A stretch of DNA of 64,000 nucleotides, from NCBI GenBank assembly GCA_012840075.1, contig DUMC01000112.1, positions 1 through 64,000 on the forward strand. Direction: 5' to 3'. Below the pieces are notes generated by a model. That model did no database searches. It worked only from the letters and a program-made list of their open reading frames with translations, and was not told the DNA's origin. The DNA comes from Clostridiaceae bacterium. Lineage in GTDB: Bacteria > Bacillota > Clostridia > Acetivibrionales > DUMC01. Shown in pieces: positions 9,898-19,217 of the stretch (position 1 is the stretch's first letter; each line of letters starts with the position of its first letter). Made by a program: the position numbers and the translations under genes.

Positions 9898-10047
9898 TTA
9901 TTGCCATATCAATGGCAAAATAACCATGGCAGTTAATATATAGCCTAATAAAACGGATGTTGCTGGTATGATTATTGTAAACAATATAAATTTTCTTATT
10001 TTTTTATGGCGAAACTTTCGGAATTTATAAAGCCTTTTGGTTCTCAT
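9898..10047 (-). CDS. 49-residue basic membrane peptide
   Basis: Reading the minus strand from ATG 10047 gives 49 residues ending in TAA 9898. AAGGGGGA lies about nine bases ahead of the start. The first 19 residues are strongly basic (opening MRTKRLYKFRKFRHKK) and the rest is a hydrophobic helix ending LPLIWQ, so a single-pass protein with a cytoplasmic basic end is predicted. I do not recognise the family. The good ribosome site and non-random composition support a real gene; tiny basic/hydrophobic proteins of this kind are common in spore formers. It lies between comEA and the purine permease. Confidence 0.6.
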   Translation of the reverse strand: MRTKRLYKFRKFRHKKIRKFILFTIIIPATSVLLGYILTAMVILPLIWQ

Positions 10048-10328
10048 AAGTATAAATCCCCCTTATAGCTATTCTTAAAAAACTAATAATAATAAATCAT
10101 ATAACATGAAATTCTAAACTTGCCATTATGATATTAGGACAACTTTGTCTATATTGTACAATATCTCCATTATTTGCGTATAAGGAGGAAATATTTCCTA
10201 ATAAATTAATAGCCCTACCCATGACTGAAATCATGAGTAAGGCAATATATTCAATATATTTTTAAGTAATAAACTTAATAACTTCTTTAATTTAATCTAA
10301 TTAAACCTAATTCAGGATTCAGGTAACC

Positions 10329-11741
10329 TTATAGATTTAAAACTCCTGACAATATGAAACTGATCAGGAACAGGATTGTTACAATATACATTAAAGGATG
10401 AACTTCTTTAGCTTTCTTTGTCACTATTTTTGTTATTACGTAAATTATAAATCCTACAGCAATACCATTTGAGATACTGTAACTGAAAGGCATGAAAATT
10501 ACGGTAAAGAATGCAGGCATAGCTTCTTCTAGATCATCCCATTGAATTTTAGCAAAAGCTTCCATCATTAATACACCAACGATTATTAACGCAGGAGCTG
10601 TTGCAGCAGCAGGAACAATTCCGGCAATAGGTGTGAGGAATAAACATAAGATAAAGAGAATTGCAACTACTACCGAGGTAAGACCGGTTTTTCCGCCTGC
10701 AGCTATACCGGCGGCACTTTCCACATATGTGGTAGTATTGCTTGTCCCTAAAAGTGCTCCTATTGATGTAGCTGTGGCATCAGCAAATAAAGCTTTATCA
10801 AGTTTGGACTTAAAACCTTTGCCACTGAAAAGAGCTGCTTCATCCTTGTCATCAAATATACCGCTTTTTCTTCCGGTTCCAATGAAAGTACCAATTGTAT
10901 CAAATGTATCTGACATGCTAAAAGCAAGGATTGTTGTCAATACGATGAATATTCTGGAAGGATCAGTGAACAGTCCGCTGAAATCCAGTTTAAAAAAGGT
11001 TTCTGATATTGCAGCTACTGAGTGAGTATCTCCGCCAAAAGTGGTGATTCCCATAGGTATTCCTATTATAGTTGTTAATATTATACCTATTATTATAGAA
11101 CCTTTTACCTTAAGAAGCATAAGAATAATAGTAATTATTAATCCGATCAGTGCAAGCTGGGCATGCTTATCGGTAAAGTTAACTAAAGCAGGAACAATTC
11201 CTCCGTTGATAACAATTGTTGACAGATTTCCGGCTTCATCCGTGATTTGTGCCAGGAAATTAGGGGCATCTGCTGTAAATTTAATGAAATTTGCCTGTTT
11301 AATTCCTATGTAAGTTATAAAAAGACCTATACCTCCGCCGATAGCATATTGAAGGGACTTAGGTATAGCTTTGATAATTGCTTTTCTGATTTGTGTAACG
11401 GTTATTATAATGTTAATAATACCGCAAATAAATACGAGAGCCAAAGCTTGTTGCCATGTAAAGCCCAAAGCGAAACATACCGTAAAGGTAAAGAATGCAT
11501 TCAATCCCATGCCTGGCGCTTGGGCATAAGGAACATTAGCAACCAATCCCATAACAAGTGTACCTATAACGGCAGCCAGGATAGTTGCGACAAATACTCC
11601 ATCCCATGGCATTCCGGTCAGGGAAAGAATATTTGGGTTTACAAATATAATGTATGCCATGGTAAAAAATGTAGTTATACCTGCTACTATTTCAGTACGC
11701 ACGTTTGTCCCGTGCTCATCCAATTTAAAAAAATTTTTCAT
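10329..11741 (-). CDS. NCS2-family purine permease (AzgA/PbuG-like)
   Basis: A 470-residue multi-spanning transporter of the AzgA branch of NCS2: it opens MKNFFKLDEHGTNVRTEI and has the family motifs GMGLNAFFTF, the long QYAIGGGIGLFITYIG helix and AMPAFFTVIFMPFSYSISNG. Relatives import hypoxanthine, guanine or adenine with protons. A guanine-type riboswitch lies about 375 bases upstream on the same strand, which fits guanine/hypoxanthine uptake under purine repression. GGGGAG precedes the ATG. Exact base preference is inferred from the riboswitch only. Confidence 0.95.
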   Translation of the reverse strand: MKNFFKLDEHGTNVRTEIVAGITTFFTMAYIIFVNPNILSLTGMPWDGVFVATILAAVIGTLVMGLVANVPYAQAPGMGLNAFFTFTVCFALGFTWQQALALVFICGIINIIITVTQIRKAIIKAIPKSLQYAIGGGIGLFITYIGIKQANFIKFTADAPNFLAQITDEAGNLSTIVINGGIVPALVNFTDKHAQLALIGLIITIILMLLKVKGSIIIGIILTTIIGIPMGITTFGGDTHSVAAISETFFKLDFSGLFTDPSRIFIVLTTILAFSMSDTFDTIGTFIGTGRKSGIFDDKDEAALFSGKGFKSKLDKALFADATATSIGALLGTSNTTTYVESAAGIAAGGKTGLTSVVVAILFILCLFLTPIAGIVPAAATAPALIIVGVLMMEAFAKIQWDDLEEAMPAFFTVIFMPFSYSISNGIAVGFIIYVITKIVTKKAKEVHPLMYIVTILFLISFILSGVLNL

Positions 11742-11977
11742 ATTAAAATCTCCCCTTTAGTAATAAAATAGATTTAAATAAAAATTAGTTTAATTATTTA
11801 TTATAAAGAAACAACGCTTATTATTAACACTTATACTAAGACTTAATAAAGCTTATATTAAGGCTATATTCTTATTTTTCCTTGAAAAGGCATTTTTATA
11901 TATGTATTGTAAAAAAAATTACACAACCCTGCAAATTTTTTGTCTACTTCATTCACTCCTTTCAATACGTTCCTAAA

Positions 11978-12023
11978 AATAAAAAAGACAGACAGATTTG
12001 AAAATTCAACCTGTTTGCCTATG
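11978..12023 (-). terminator. Probable riboswitch-controlled terminator
   Basis: On the minus strand a stem formed by CAGGTTGAA and TTCAAATCTG is followed by a T-rich run (minus-strand TCTTTTTTATTTTT). It lies between the guanine aptamer and the permease start and is the best candidate for the expression platform, though about 95 bases separate it from the aptamer. Confidence 0.5.
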
Positions 12024-12117
12024 AATTAATTAAAGCTACCTTTGCATTAAGCATCATTCCGTTTTTTATAATATGGAGTCTACGGAGGCTGCTTATGCAA
12101 AAAGCTTTATATTTTCA

Positions 12118-12184
12118 CTCATAGTCAAACAATTTACGGTTGTTTGGTAGAAACTCCCGAGCCATATTCCCGGAATTATATGAG
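12118..12184 (-). promoter_or_regulatory. Guanine-type purine riboswitch aptamer
   Basis: Minus-strand sequence has all conserved purine-aptamer segments in order: CTCATATAAT, ATATGG, GTTTCTACC, CCGTAAA and GACTATGAG, with P1 formed by CTCATA/TATGAG, P2 by CCGGGA/CTCGGG-type pairing and P3 by AAACAA/TTGTTT. The specificity position in J3/1 (the C of GACTATG) is C as in guanine/hypoxanthine sensors, not U as in adenine sensors. It faces the purine permease and should lower its expression when guanine is plentiful. Confidence 0.93.
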
Positions 12185-12300
12185 CTTTATTTCTTTATTA
12201 AATTTTTGTTAAATTAAATTTACTTATTTATAGTAACAAATAGAAATGGGGATGTCAATCATAAAGATTTACAATTTGCATTTCGCAGGCTTATTAAGTA

Positions 12301-12329
12301 TTGACACACCATTGTAACCTTTATATAAT
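12301..12329 (+). promoter_or_regulatory. Sigma-A-type promoter for the thrS leader
   Basis: TTGACA at 12301-12306 and TATAAT at 12324-12329 with a 17-base spacer, both perfect consensus boxes, just ahead of the T-box RNA. Confidence 0.9.
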
Positions 12330-12335
12330 GAGATA

Positions 12336-12580
12336 TAAAAGAATAATCGGTATTGAAAATCAAATTTAGCGACTCGGCGATGAGAAGAAGAGTAGATTAT
12401 CCATTCTCCTCCAGAGAGAAGGTGTAGTATGCTGGAAGCACCTTTAGGAGAAAATAATCGAAGACCACCTTTGAGCCGGGACGGTGACTACGTTATAGTC
12501 TAATGAGTCCAAATTAGGGTGGAACCACGGGAGAAAGCTCTCGTCCCTTGTGTATGCAAGAGGCGGGAGCTTTTTTGATA
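12336..12580 (+). promoter_or_regulatory. Threonine T-box leader of thrS
   Basis: The leader carries the T-box core AGGGTGGAACCACGG (12516-12530) followed by a strong terminator hairpin with T6 (about 12535-12578). In the Stem I region, GAAGACCACC at 12462-12470 offers ACC (12464-12466, followed by A) as a Thr specifier codon. The TGGA of the T-box would pair with an acceptor end UCCA; the tRNA-Thr in this window does end TCCA. Uncharged tRNA-Thr should therefore stabilise the antiterminator and raise thrS expression. The specifier assignment is by eye. Confidence 0.92.
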
Positions 12581-12697
12581 TATGAATAAAGCTTAAAAGA
12601 TTGAAATTATTGTTATAATTAATTATTAAAGCAAATTATTCGTTATGGTATATTATGTATAATTATGGATAATATAGGAAGGTGGAAGGTGATATTT

Positions 12698-14602
12698 ATG
12701 ATTAAGGTAACGCTAAAGGACGGAAGTATTAATGAGTATAAAAAAGGTATCACAATTAAAGAAGTAGCGGAAAGCATTAGTGCAGGGTTAGCCAGAGTTG
12801 CCCTTGCAGGTGAGGTTGACGGTGTTGTAAGGGATTTAGGGTATAAGCTTGAAAATGATTGTAAATTAAATCTGCTTACCTTTGATGATGAAGGCGGGAG
12901 GGAAGCATTCAGGCATACCAGTTCTCACATAATGGCACAAGCCGTAAAAAGATTATACCCTGAAGCTAAACTGGCTATCGGTCCTGCAATAGATACCGGA
13001 TTTTACTATGATTTTGATGTAGAGAAACCTTTTTCTCCTGAAGACCTTGAAAAGATTGAGAATGAGATGAATAAAATAATAAAAGAAAATTATGCGATTG
13101 AAAGGTTTGTACTTCCAAGAGATGAAGCCATTAAATTTATGGAAGAAAAAGGTGAAACTTATAAAGTTGAATTGATTAAGGAACTGCCGGAAGACGAAGA
13201 AATATCTTTTTACAGGCAAGGTGAGTTTGTTGATCTTTGTGCAGGTCCGCATTTATCTTCAACAGGAAAAGTGAAAGCCTTTAAGCTTTTATCCGTGGCA
13301 GGCGCATATTGGAGAGGAAGCGAAAAGAATAAAATGCTTCAAAGAATATACGGAACTTCCTTTCCGAAGAAAAGTCAATTGGATGAATATCTAGCAAGAC
13401 TTGAAGAAGCAAAGAAAAGAGATCACAGAAAACTGGGCAGAGAGCTGGACCTTTTTGATATTTTTGAAGAGGGACCGGGTTTTCCGTTCTTTTTGCCTAA
13501 AGGGATGGTTCTCAGAAATATTTTGATAGATTATTGGCGCCAGGAGCATAAAAAGAGAGGTTATCAGGAGATAAGCACTCCTATAATATTAAACGAGGAT
13601 TTGTGGCACCGTTCAGGGCACTGGGATCATTACAAAGAAAACATGTATTTCACCACAATCGACGATGCCAATTACGCCATAAAGCCAATGAATTGCCCGG
13701 GGGGAATGCTCGTATACAAGAGGAAACTTCATTCATACAGGGAACTACCTCAAAGAATAGCAGAATTGGGACTTGTCCATAGGCATGAATTATCAGGTGT
13801 TTTGCATGGATTAATGAGAGTTAGATGTTTTACTCAGGATGATGCTCATATATTTATGACAACTGATCAAATTAAGGATGAGATTAAAGGTGTAATTGAA
13901 CTTATAGATGACTTTTATAAGATCTTTGGATTTAAATACCATGTTGAGTTATCTACAAGGCCGGAAAATTCCATGGGCACGGATGAACAGTGGGAAGTAG
14001 CTACCAACGCATTAAGGGAAGCCATGGAATCTATGGGAATGAAATATAAAATCAATGAAGGGGACGGAGCTTTCTACGGACCTAAAATAGATTTTCATCT
14101 TGAGGATTCCATAGGGCGTACCTGGCAGTGCGGAACTATACAGCTTGATTTTCAGATGCCGGAACGTTTCGATTTAACATATATTGGACCTGACGGTGAA
14201 AGGCATAGACCTGTAATGATACACAGAGTTGTATTCGGTAGTATTGAGAGGTTTATTGCCATATTAACGGAGCATTATGCAGGTGCATTTCCGGTTTGGC
14301 TGTCTCCCGTACAAGTTAAGGTTTTACCCATCTTAGATAAGCATCATGAATATGCAAAAAGGGTAGAGCAGAAGCTTATTGAAAATGGCTTAAGGGTCGA
14401 AACGGATTATAGAAATGAAAAAATCGGATACAAAATTAGAGAAGCACAGCTCCAAAAAGTGCCTTATATGTTGGTTATAGGTGACAAAGAAACGGAAAAC
14501 GGTACCGTTGCCGTAAGGTCCAGGAAGGACGGGGATATTGGATCTATGCTTCTGGATGATTTTGTTAACAAAATTGTTGAGGAGGATCGTCAAAAAAAGT
14601 AA
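12698..14602 (+). CDS. thrS: Threonyl-tRNA synthetase
   Basis: A 634-residue class II synthetase: N-terminal TGS domain (MIKVTLKDGS), the editing domain with HTSSHIMAQAVKRLYP and CAGPHLSSTGKV, catalytic motifs 1-3 (NCPGGMLVYKR; VHRHELSGVLHGLMRVRCF; VIGHR-type MIHRVVFGSIERF) and the anticodon-binding domain near VQVKVLPI. The editing domain removes mis-acylated serine. The frame is open from 12665, but AAGGTG at 12686-12691 fits ATG 12698, which also gives the family's usual first residues. Controlled by the T-box directly upstream. Confidence 0.97.
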   Translation: MIKVTLKDGSINEYKKGITIKEVAESISAGLARVALAGEVDGVVRDLGYKLENDCKLNLLTFDDEGGREAFRHTSSHIMAQAVKRLYPEAKLAIGPAIDTGFYYDFDVEKPFSPEDLEKIENEMNKIIKENYAIERFVLPRDEAIKFMEEKGETYKVELIKELPEDEEISFYRQGEFVDLCAGPHLSSTGKVKAFKLLSVAGAYWRGSEKNKMLQRIYGTSFPKKSQLDEYLARLEEAKKRDHRKLGRELDLFDIFEEGPGFPFFLPKGMVLRNILIDYWRQEHKKRGYQEISTPIILNEDLWHRSGHWDHYKENMYFTTIDDANYAIKPMNCPGGMLVYKRKLHSYRELPQRIAELGLVHRHELSGVLHGLMRVRCFTQDDAHIFMTTDQIKDEIKGVIELIDDFYKIFGFKYHVELSTRPENSMGTDEQWEVATNALREAMESMGMKYKINEGDGAFYGPKIDFHLEDSIGRTWQCGTIQLDFQMPERFDLTYIGPDGERHRPVMIHRVVFGSIERFIAILTEHYAGAFPVWLSPVQVKVLPILDKHHEYAKRVEQKLIENGLRVETDYRNEKIGYKIREAQLQKVPYMLVIGDKETENGTVAVRSRKDGDIGSMLLDDFVNKIVEEDRQKK

Positions 14603-14620
14603 AAAAGGAAAAACTTCTAG

Positions 14621-14653
14621 TTGACAAACGACATAAGTTTGTGCTAGTATAAA
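14621..14653 (+). promoter_or_regulatory. Promoter of the infC-rpmI-rplT operon
   Basis: TTGACA at 14621-14626 followed by TAGTATAAA at 14645-14653. The spacer is 18 bases to TAGTAT. It begins only 18 bases after thrS ends. Confidence 0.75.
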
Positions 14654-14654
14654 A

Positions 14655-14890
14655 TAGCAAAACAAAGAAGAAGTCAACCACTTCTCACCTTACAAAGTAA
14701 TTTTGTTAAGGTTAATAATGTGAAACTGCTGTGTTAATGAAGTTAGCTGCTAAAATTGCGTTGTATTTGGGGCTAAAGAAGTAAAGAAATGTATGAAGTG
14801 AGGTTATGCAGCTAATGGAAATGGTTGGGAAGCAGGGATTTATTTAGGAAGGTAATAAGTGGGTTGATTTTTTCAATCCACTTTATTTGC
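14655..14890 (+). promoter_or_regulatory. L20-type leader with attenuator ahead of infC
   Basis: The long 5' leader has AGAAG...CTTCT, then CACCTTACAAA pairing with TTTTGTTAAGGT, and ends in a hairpin AAGTGGGTTGA/TCAATCCACTT (14857-14883) followed by T-rich bases. Position and the CTTCTCACCTT core match the Firmicutes L20 leader, in which excess ribosomal protein L20 binds the leader and promotes termination before infC. The assignment rests on context and the core motif; a covariance-model search would settle it. Confidence 0.75.
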
Positions 14891-15083
14891 GTTATAATGA
14901 TTAGTATTTAATAATAATTTAACAGTATATGAGCTTTATAATGAAAATGAATTAGTTTAGATGAGAATGAATTAGTAAAGCTTTTATAATGATTCATGAG
15001 ACAATGACTAATAATGAATGGCAAATGCAAGGTTTCAAAGGATTCCTGCAGTATTTATTAAAAAATTTCGGAGGTGTTTTGTT

Positions 15084-15596
15084 ATTTTAAAGGATCAATT
15101 AATGGTAAATGAAGAAATAAGAGACAAGGAAGTGCGATTGATTGACGTTGACGGAAAAATGCTTGGTATTATGTCAGCTAAGGAAGCTCAAAAACTGGCA
15201 AATGCAAGAAATCTGGATCTTGTGAAAATAGCTCCAAAAGCTAATCCACCTGTTTGCAGAATAATGGATTACGGGAAGTATATTTTCGAGCTCAGCAAAA
15301 AGGAGAAGGAAGCTAAAAAGAACCAGAAAGTTATTAACGTCAAAGAAGTTCGTCTTAGCCCCAACATTGAAGAAAATGATTTGAACTTCAAAGTACGAAA
15401 TACCATTAGGTTCCTAAAAGATGGGAATAAGGTTAAAGTTGTGGTTAGGTTTAGAGGTAGGGAGATACATCACACCTCTATAGGGCAGGAGTTACTTGAA
15501 AGGTTTGCAGAAGCCGTTAAAGATTATGGAACTGTTGAGAAAAAGCCTAAGCTTGAAGGAAAAAGTATGACTTTGGTTTTGAATCCGAAGTCTTAA
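15084..15596 (+). CDS. infC: Translation initiation factor IF-3 (ATT start)
   Basis: IF-3 binds the 30S subunit and proofreads start-codon pairing. The 170-residue protein reads LMVNEEIRDKEVRLID, APKANPPVCRIMDYGKY (family signature), KEVRLSPNIEENDLNFK and the C-terminal RFRGREIHHTSIG. The frame is open from an ATG at 15018, but the only strong ribosome site, GGAGGTG (15070-15076), sits seven bases before ATT 15084. ATT/AUU-type starts are the known hallmark of infC, letting IF-3 limit its own synthesis. First gene of the IF3-L35-L20 operon. Confidence 0.95.
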   Translation: MLKDQLMVNEEIRDKEVRLIDVDGKMLGIMSAKEAQKLANARNLDLVKIAPKANPPVCRIMDYGKYIFELSKKEKEAKKNQKVINVKEVRLSPNIEENDLNFKVRNTIRFLKDGNKVKVVVRFRGREIHHTSIGQELLERFAEAVKDYGTVEKKPKLEGKSMTLVLNPKS

Positions 15597-15792
15597 ATTC
15601 AAGCAGGATATGATCAATATACTTTATATATAAATTTATTATATAAATAAAGTGCAAATAAAATGACATGATATAAAGTATAGGAAGTTAATAAAGTACA
15701 AGCTAATAAAGTACAACAAGCTAATAAAATGTAAGAAGCTATGTGTGTTTATAGTAGTTAAGATTAGTTAAAGCAGGAAGGAGAATACAATT

Positions 15793-15990
15793 ATGCCAAA
15801 AATTAAAACTCATAGTTCATCAAAAAAGAGATTCAATATTACTGGTAAAGGAAAGATTAAAAGGTTTAAAGCATATAAAAGCCATATTTTGACAAAGAAA
15901 ACTTCAAAAAGAAAGAGGAATTTAAGAAAAGGAACATTGGTTTCCAGTGCTGATTATGCAAAGATAAAGAAACTGATACCATATAAGTAA
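15793..15990 (+). CDS. rpmI: 50S ribosomal protein L35
   Basis: A 65-residue, very basic protein opening [18 protein letters not shown] and ending KKLIPYK, the standard bL35 form. AGGAAGGAG precedes the ATG. It is separated from infC by 196 AT-rich bases with degenerate AAGCTAATAAA repeats and lies 19 bases ahead of rplT, in the invariant infC-rpmI-rplT order. Confidence 0.97.
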   Translation: MPKIKTHSSSKKRFNITGKGKIKRFKAYKSHILTKKTSKRKRNLRKGTLVSSADYAKIKKLIPYK

Positions 15991-16009
15991 GCAGGGAGGA
16001 AGATAAACA

Positions 16010-16369
16010 ATGTCTAGGGTAAAAGGCGGAGTAACTACAAGAAGAAGACATAAAAAGATATTGAAACTTGCAAAAGGTTATTTTGGTGCAAAGAGCAAGT
16101 GGTTTAGAATTGCCAATCAAGCTGTAATGAAATCCGGAGTTTATGCCTATAGAGACAGAAAAGCAAGAAAGAGAGATTTCAGAAAACTTTGGATTACAAG
16201 AATTAATGCAGCCGCAAGATTAAACGGAATGAACTACAGCAGATTTATGAACGGCTTGAAGAAAGCAGGCATTACATTGAACAGGAAAATGCTTGCCGAA
16301 ATGGCTGTTAATGATGCTGAAGCCTTTGCTAAACTTGTAGAACAAGTTAAAGCTGTTGTTAATAACTAA
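16010..16369 (+). CDS. rplT: 50S ribosomal protein L20
   Basis: A 119-residue bL20 protein ([29 protein letters not shown]..., C-terminal globular part [21 protein letters not shown]). It is an early-assembly 23S rRNA binder and, in Firmicutes, the autoregulator of its operon through the leader upstream of infC. GGGAGGA ribosome site; 19 bases after rpmI. Confidence 0.98.
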   Translation: MSRVKGGVTTRRRHKKILKLAKGYFGAKSKWFRIANQAVMKSGVYAYRDRKARKRDFRKLWITRINAAARLNGMNYSRFMNGLKKAGITLNRKMLAEMAVNDAEAFAKLVEQVKAVVNN

Positions 16370-16409
16370 TTTTATTTCGGTATGATTAACATAATATTGG
16401 AGATATTCA

Positions 16410-16451
16410 AACTACCCCTTGTTAATTCTTAATAAATAATAAGGGGTAGTT
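16410..16451 (+). terminator. Hairpin after rplT
   Basis: AACTACCCCTT (16410-16420) pairs perfectly with AAGGGGTAGTT (16441-16451) around a 20-base AT-rich loop. The following bases are only moderately T-rich. Likely end of the infC operon. Confidence 0.65.
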
Positions 16452-16562
16452 GTGTATTTACCAATATATATTATTTCAATAATATTCATTTTTCAATATG
16501 ATGAGATACGTATAAATACGATGGATAGCTTTTAAATACTGAAAGGTTGGTTTGTAATAATA

Positions 16563-17381
16563 ATGCAAGTGATTACTAGCGAAAACAATCCGCTAATAAA
16601 AGAAGTAAAATCTCTAAAGTTAAAAAAATACAGGGAACAGAAAGAGCTCTTTTTTATTGAGGGTGTTAGATTTGTAGAAGAAGCCCTATTGTCGGAGGAA
16701 GAAATAAAAGCACTGATTATTTCAAAGTCAATGGCAAATGACCAAAATGTTATAGAACTTGTAAGGAAGGCAGAACAAAGAAATTCCAGTATAAAGCTAT
16801 GTTCGGTTCCTGATAATATGTTTAAAAACTTATCCGATACACAAACCCCACAAGGTGTAATTGCAGTCGTAAAAATGAAGGCATATAATCTCAACGACGC
16901 AGTGGGAAGAAACAACGGCAAAAACAATCTGTTTATAATCCTTGATGCAGTGCAGGATCCGGGAAATATGGGAACTATTATAAGAACTGCCGATGCAGCT
17001 GGTTTTAATGCTGTAATTGCCGGCAAAGGATGTGTGGACATATATAATCCTAAAGTGCTAAGATCTACCATGGGTTCGATTTTTCACATACCTGTCATTG
17101 AAACTGATGACTTATCTCATGCAATCAATTATTTGAAATCCAAAGGTATCAAAATCTATGCTTCTCATTTAAACGGTATGAAAAACTATTACGAATTGAA
17201 CTTATCACATGACATTGCCTTTATTGTTGGAAATGAAGCAAACGGCATTAGTGATCAAATAGCCGCATTGGCTGATTGCTTAATAAAAATCCCTATGTAC
17301 GGAAGAGCGGAATCTCTTAATGCTGCAATTGCTGCAGGAATATTAATGTATGAAGTTGTCCGGCAAATATCAAACAATTGA
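16563..17381 (+). CDS. TrmH/SpoU-family RNA 2'-O-methyltransferase
   Basis: A 272-residue SPOUT methyltransferase. The N-terminal substrate-binding domain opens with ITSENNPLIKEVKSLKLKKYR and FFIEGVRFVEEAL; the catalytic knot shows LDAVQDPGNMGTIIRTADAAGF (motif 1), IVGNEANGIS (motif 2) and IPMYGRAESLNAAIAAGILMYE (motif 3). It uses S-adenosylmethionine to methylate ribose in 23S rRNA; the exact target is not deducible. It follows rplT by 193 bases, a common place for this gene in Firmicutes. Confidence 0.93.
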   Translation: MQVITSENNPLIKEVKSLKLKKYREQKELFFIEGVRFVEEALLSEEEIKALIISKSMANDQNVIELVRKAEQRNSSIKLCSVPDNMFKNLSDTQTPQGVIAVVKMKAYNLNDAVGRNNGKNNLFIILDAVQDPGNMGTIIRTADAAGFNAVIAGKGCVDIYNPKVLRSTMGSIFHIPVIETDDLSHAINYLKSKGIKIYASHLNGMKNYYELNLSHDIAFIVGNEANGISDQIAALADCLIKIPMYGRAESLNAAIAAGILMYEVVRQISNN

Positions 17382-17461
17382 TGTCATGGTTTATGTCTGG
17401 AATATTCACAATTTTAAATTTATAATATAATTTGTAATTCATTTATAATTTGAAATTTATT

Positions 17462-17854
17462 TTAGAAAATATTGCCTAAGGTTATAGCTACGTTTTTTGG
17501 AATATGTTGAATATATTGCATTAAGACGGATGATTCGGAAAGAGCCAGAGAAAGAGATTTTGTATAAATGTAGTCAGTTAGCCTTGTTAAAGACGTGTTA
17601 ATATTATCAATCTCGAAATGATTTTGAAGGATAGCCCAAATATGTTGTTTTTTGGACCAATAATCTTTAAATTTTATCAATTCGTTCATTGCATCCTCCC
17701 AATTACCGTTTTTGATATTATCTTGTATAGCTACAATACGTTTTTCAAGCTCGTTTGCATCTTTAGCCAGTGCATAATTGGTATACATACCTGCACCTAT
17801 TAAACACAAAGTAAGGATTACTATTGCCAACAGGACTTTTGATAATTGGTCCAT
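17462..17854 (-). CDS. DUF4363 family membrane-anchored protein
   Basis: A 130-residue protein with one N-terminal helix (about residues 6-28) then a soluble helical region containing WEDAMNELIKFKDYWSKKQHIWAILQNHFEIDNI, typical of DUF4363. It begins 38 bases after the DUF421 gene, and the two families are found paired in spore-forming Clostridia. Function is unknown; I infer a membrane or sporulation role from the partner only. Confidence 0.8.
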   Translation of the reverse strand: MDQLSKVLLAIVILTLCLIGAGMYTNYALAKDANELEKRIVAIQDNIKNGNWEDAMNELIKFKDYWSKKQHIWAILQNHFEIDNINTSLTRLTDYIYTKSLSLALSESSVLMQYIQHIPKNVAITLGNIF

Positions 17855-17892
17855 ACTAATAAACCACCCTCATTATGGAACTTACAATTTTT

Positions 17893-18588
17893 CTAAGTTC
17901 CTCTCTTTTTTAATGTAGATAATTTTTCTTGTATATATAATTCACCTGTAGTATCCAGGCTGGCAAATAAAACTTCTTTGAAGCTTTGAATACCTTTTAA
18001 TTTCAATTGTTCGATTAACCATTTTCTGTCCAGATTTGCCTTTTTTAAATTTTTATCCAACACCCTGCCGTCTATAATCAAATCAAGAGGTAACCCTTCA
18101 TATTTTGTTGAAATATTTAAGTCCTCCGGAGTTACGGGTCTTCTATTAGATTTCTGTATAACACTTAGCTGGCCGTTGGTTTCAAGAATTGCGAATTCTA
18201 CATCGGCTATATTCGATATATTAGCTGTTCTTAACTGTTCGAGTAAATCGTTGATAGTATACATTTCTTTTCTTAAGTTTTCTTCATTTATCTTTCCGTT
18301 ACCAATCAATATCCTAGGAGTTCCGCATATTATGCCTCTTGCCCTGATACTTTTCATGGAAATATATGACAAAGTCATTTGAGTAACTAAAAGCGTCAGT
18401 ATAGGAATTATACCGTTTAACAGGGGAATGGCAGTATCCTGCATCGGTACTGAAGCCAACTCTGATATCATAATAGCAACTACAAGTTCAAAAGGTTGCA
18501 GTTGGCCTATCTGCCTTTTTCCCATGATTCTCATTACAACAACTACTACAAAATATAAAATAATTGTTCTTAAAAAAACTATCATCAT
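17893..18588 (-). CDS. DUF421 (YetF-like) membrane protein
   Basis: A 231-residue protein with three N-terminal membrane segments containing MRIMGKRQIGQLQPFELVVAIMISELAS, the hallmark of DUF421/YetF proteins, followed by a soluble domain with GTPRILIGNGKINEENLRKEMYTINDLLEQLR and a second C-terminal half (RKWLIEQLKLKGIQSFKEVLFASLD). AAAGGA precedes the start. YetF relatives in Bacillus affect spore germination; the biochemical role is unproven. It is the first gene of a two-gene unit with DUF4363. Confidence 0.88.
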   Translation of the reverse strand: MMIVFLRTIILYFVVVVVMRIMGKRQIGQLQPFELVVAIMISELASVPMQDTAIPLLNGIIPILTLLVTQMTLSYISMKSIRARGIICGTPRILIGNGKINEENLRKEMYTINDLLEQLRTANISNIADVEFAILETNGQLSVIQKSNRRPVTPEDLNISTKYEGLPLDLIIDGRVLDKNLKKANLDRKWLIEQLKLKGIQSFKEVLFASLDTTGELYIQEKLSTLKKRGT

Positions 18589-19007
18589 TTCAAATACATC
18601 CTTTTTTGTTTTAATGTAGTTATTGATTGATTTAATCTATTTAACTTATTTAATTTATTTAATTCAATTTAATACACGTTTAACTTTAATGTAATTTAAT
18701 GTATGTTTCAAAATACTGTGTGGTGTATTATATTTTGCCTTTTAATCATTTTACTTATACGAATATTTTTGCGAATAATTTATAAAATTACGCAAACCAT
18801 AATTATTGTACAAATGACCATTCTAAGCAGCTAATCCAAAAATGATTAGGGCGGATTTTCAGCTTAGCAGGTTGTTTGGCCGGTTATCCGGTAAAAGACA
18901 ATTGAAAAAGAATAAAGATAATTGAAAAAGAATTACAAAAAATTTATTAAGAAGAAAATTATTAGAAGAAAATTATTAAAAATAAATTATTAAAAAGGAG
19001 GATTGTC
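18589..19007. other. AT-rich intergenic region with nested hairpins
   Basis: No gene seen. CTAATC (18831-18836) and GATTAG (18844-18849) pair inside an outer CTAAGC/GCTTAG pair (18823-18828 and 18862-18867), and AATTGAAAAAGAAT and AAGAAAATTATTA direct repeats lead to the GGAGG of the coat gene. Confidence 0.45.
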
Positions 19008-19217
19008 ATGGCATTAACAACTAAAGAATTAATGTTGCTTCAGGACAATATTAAAATGACGGAAAACGGAATTAAATTTATGCAAGGTTGTGCAGAAATG
19101 GTTAAGGATCCGCAAATTAAGGGTTTATGTCAGCAAATGGTTAGAGAACACCAGAATGATCTTCAAGTTTTAATGAAGCACATAGAAACTCACTTGGAAG
19201 AATCAAATATGCATTGA
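19008..19217 (+). CDS. Small CotF-like/ferritin-like coat protein
   Basis: A 69-residue all-helical protein (MALTTKELMLLQDNIKMTENG...CQQMVREHQNDLQVLMKHIE) resembling the short ferritin-like helix pairs of CotF-type spore coat proteins. AAAAAGGAGG precedes the ATG. It is followed 112 bases later by a longer CotF-type gene, so both likely belong to a coat locus. No metal-binding set is obvious beyond one Glu/His helix; a structural role is inferred. Confidence 0.7.
   Translation: MALTTKELMLLQDNIKMTENGIKFMQGCAEMVKDPQIKGLCQQMVREHQNDLQVLMKHIETHLEESNMH

Noticed and set aside
15018-15083. N-terminal 22-residue extension of IF-3 from ATG 15018
   Set aside because: No ribosome site before that ATG and no match to IF-3 starts; the GGAGGTG-ATT pair explains the start.
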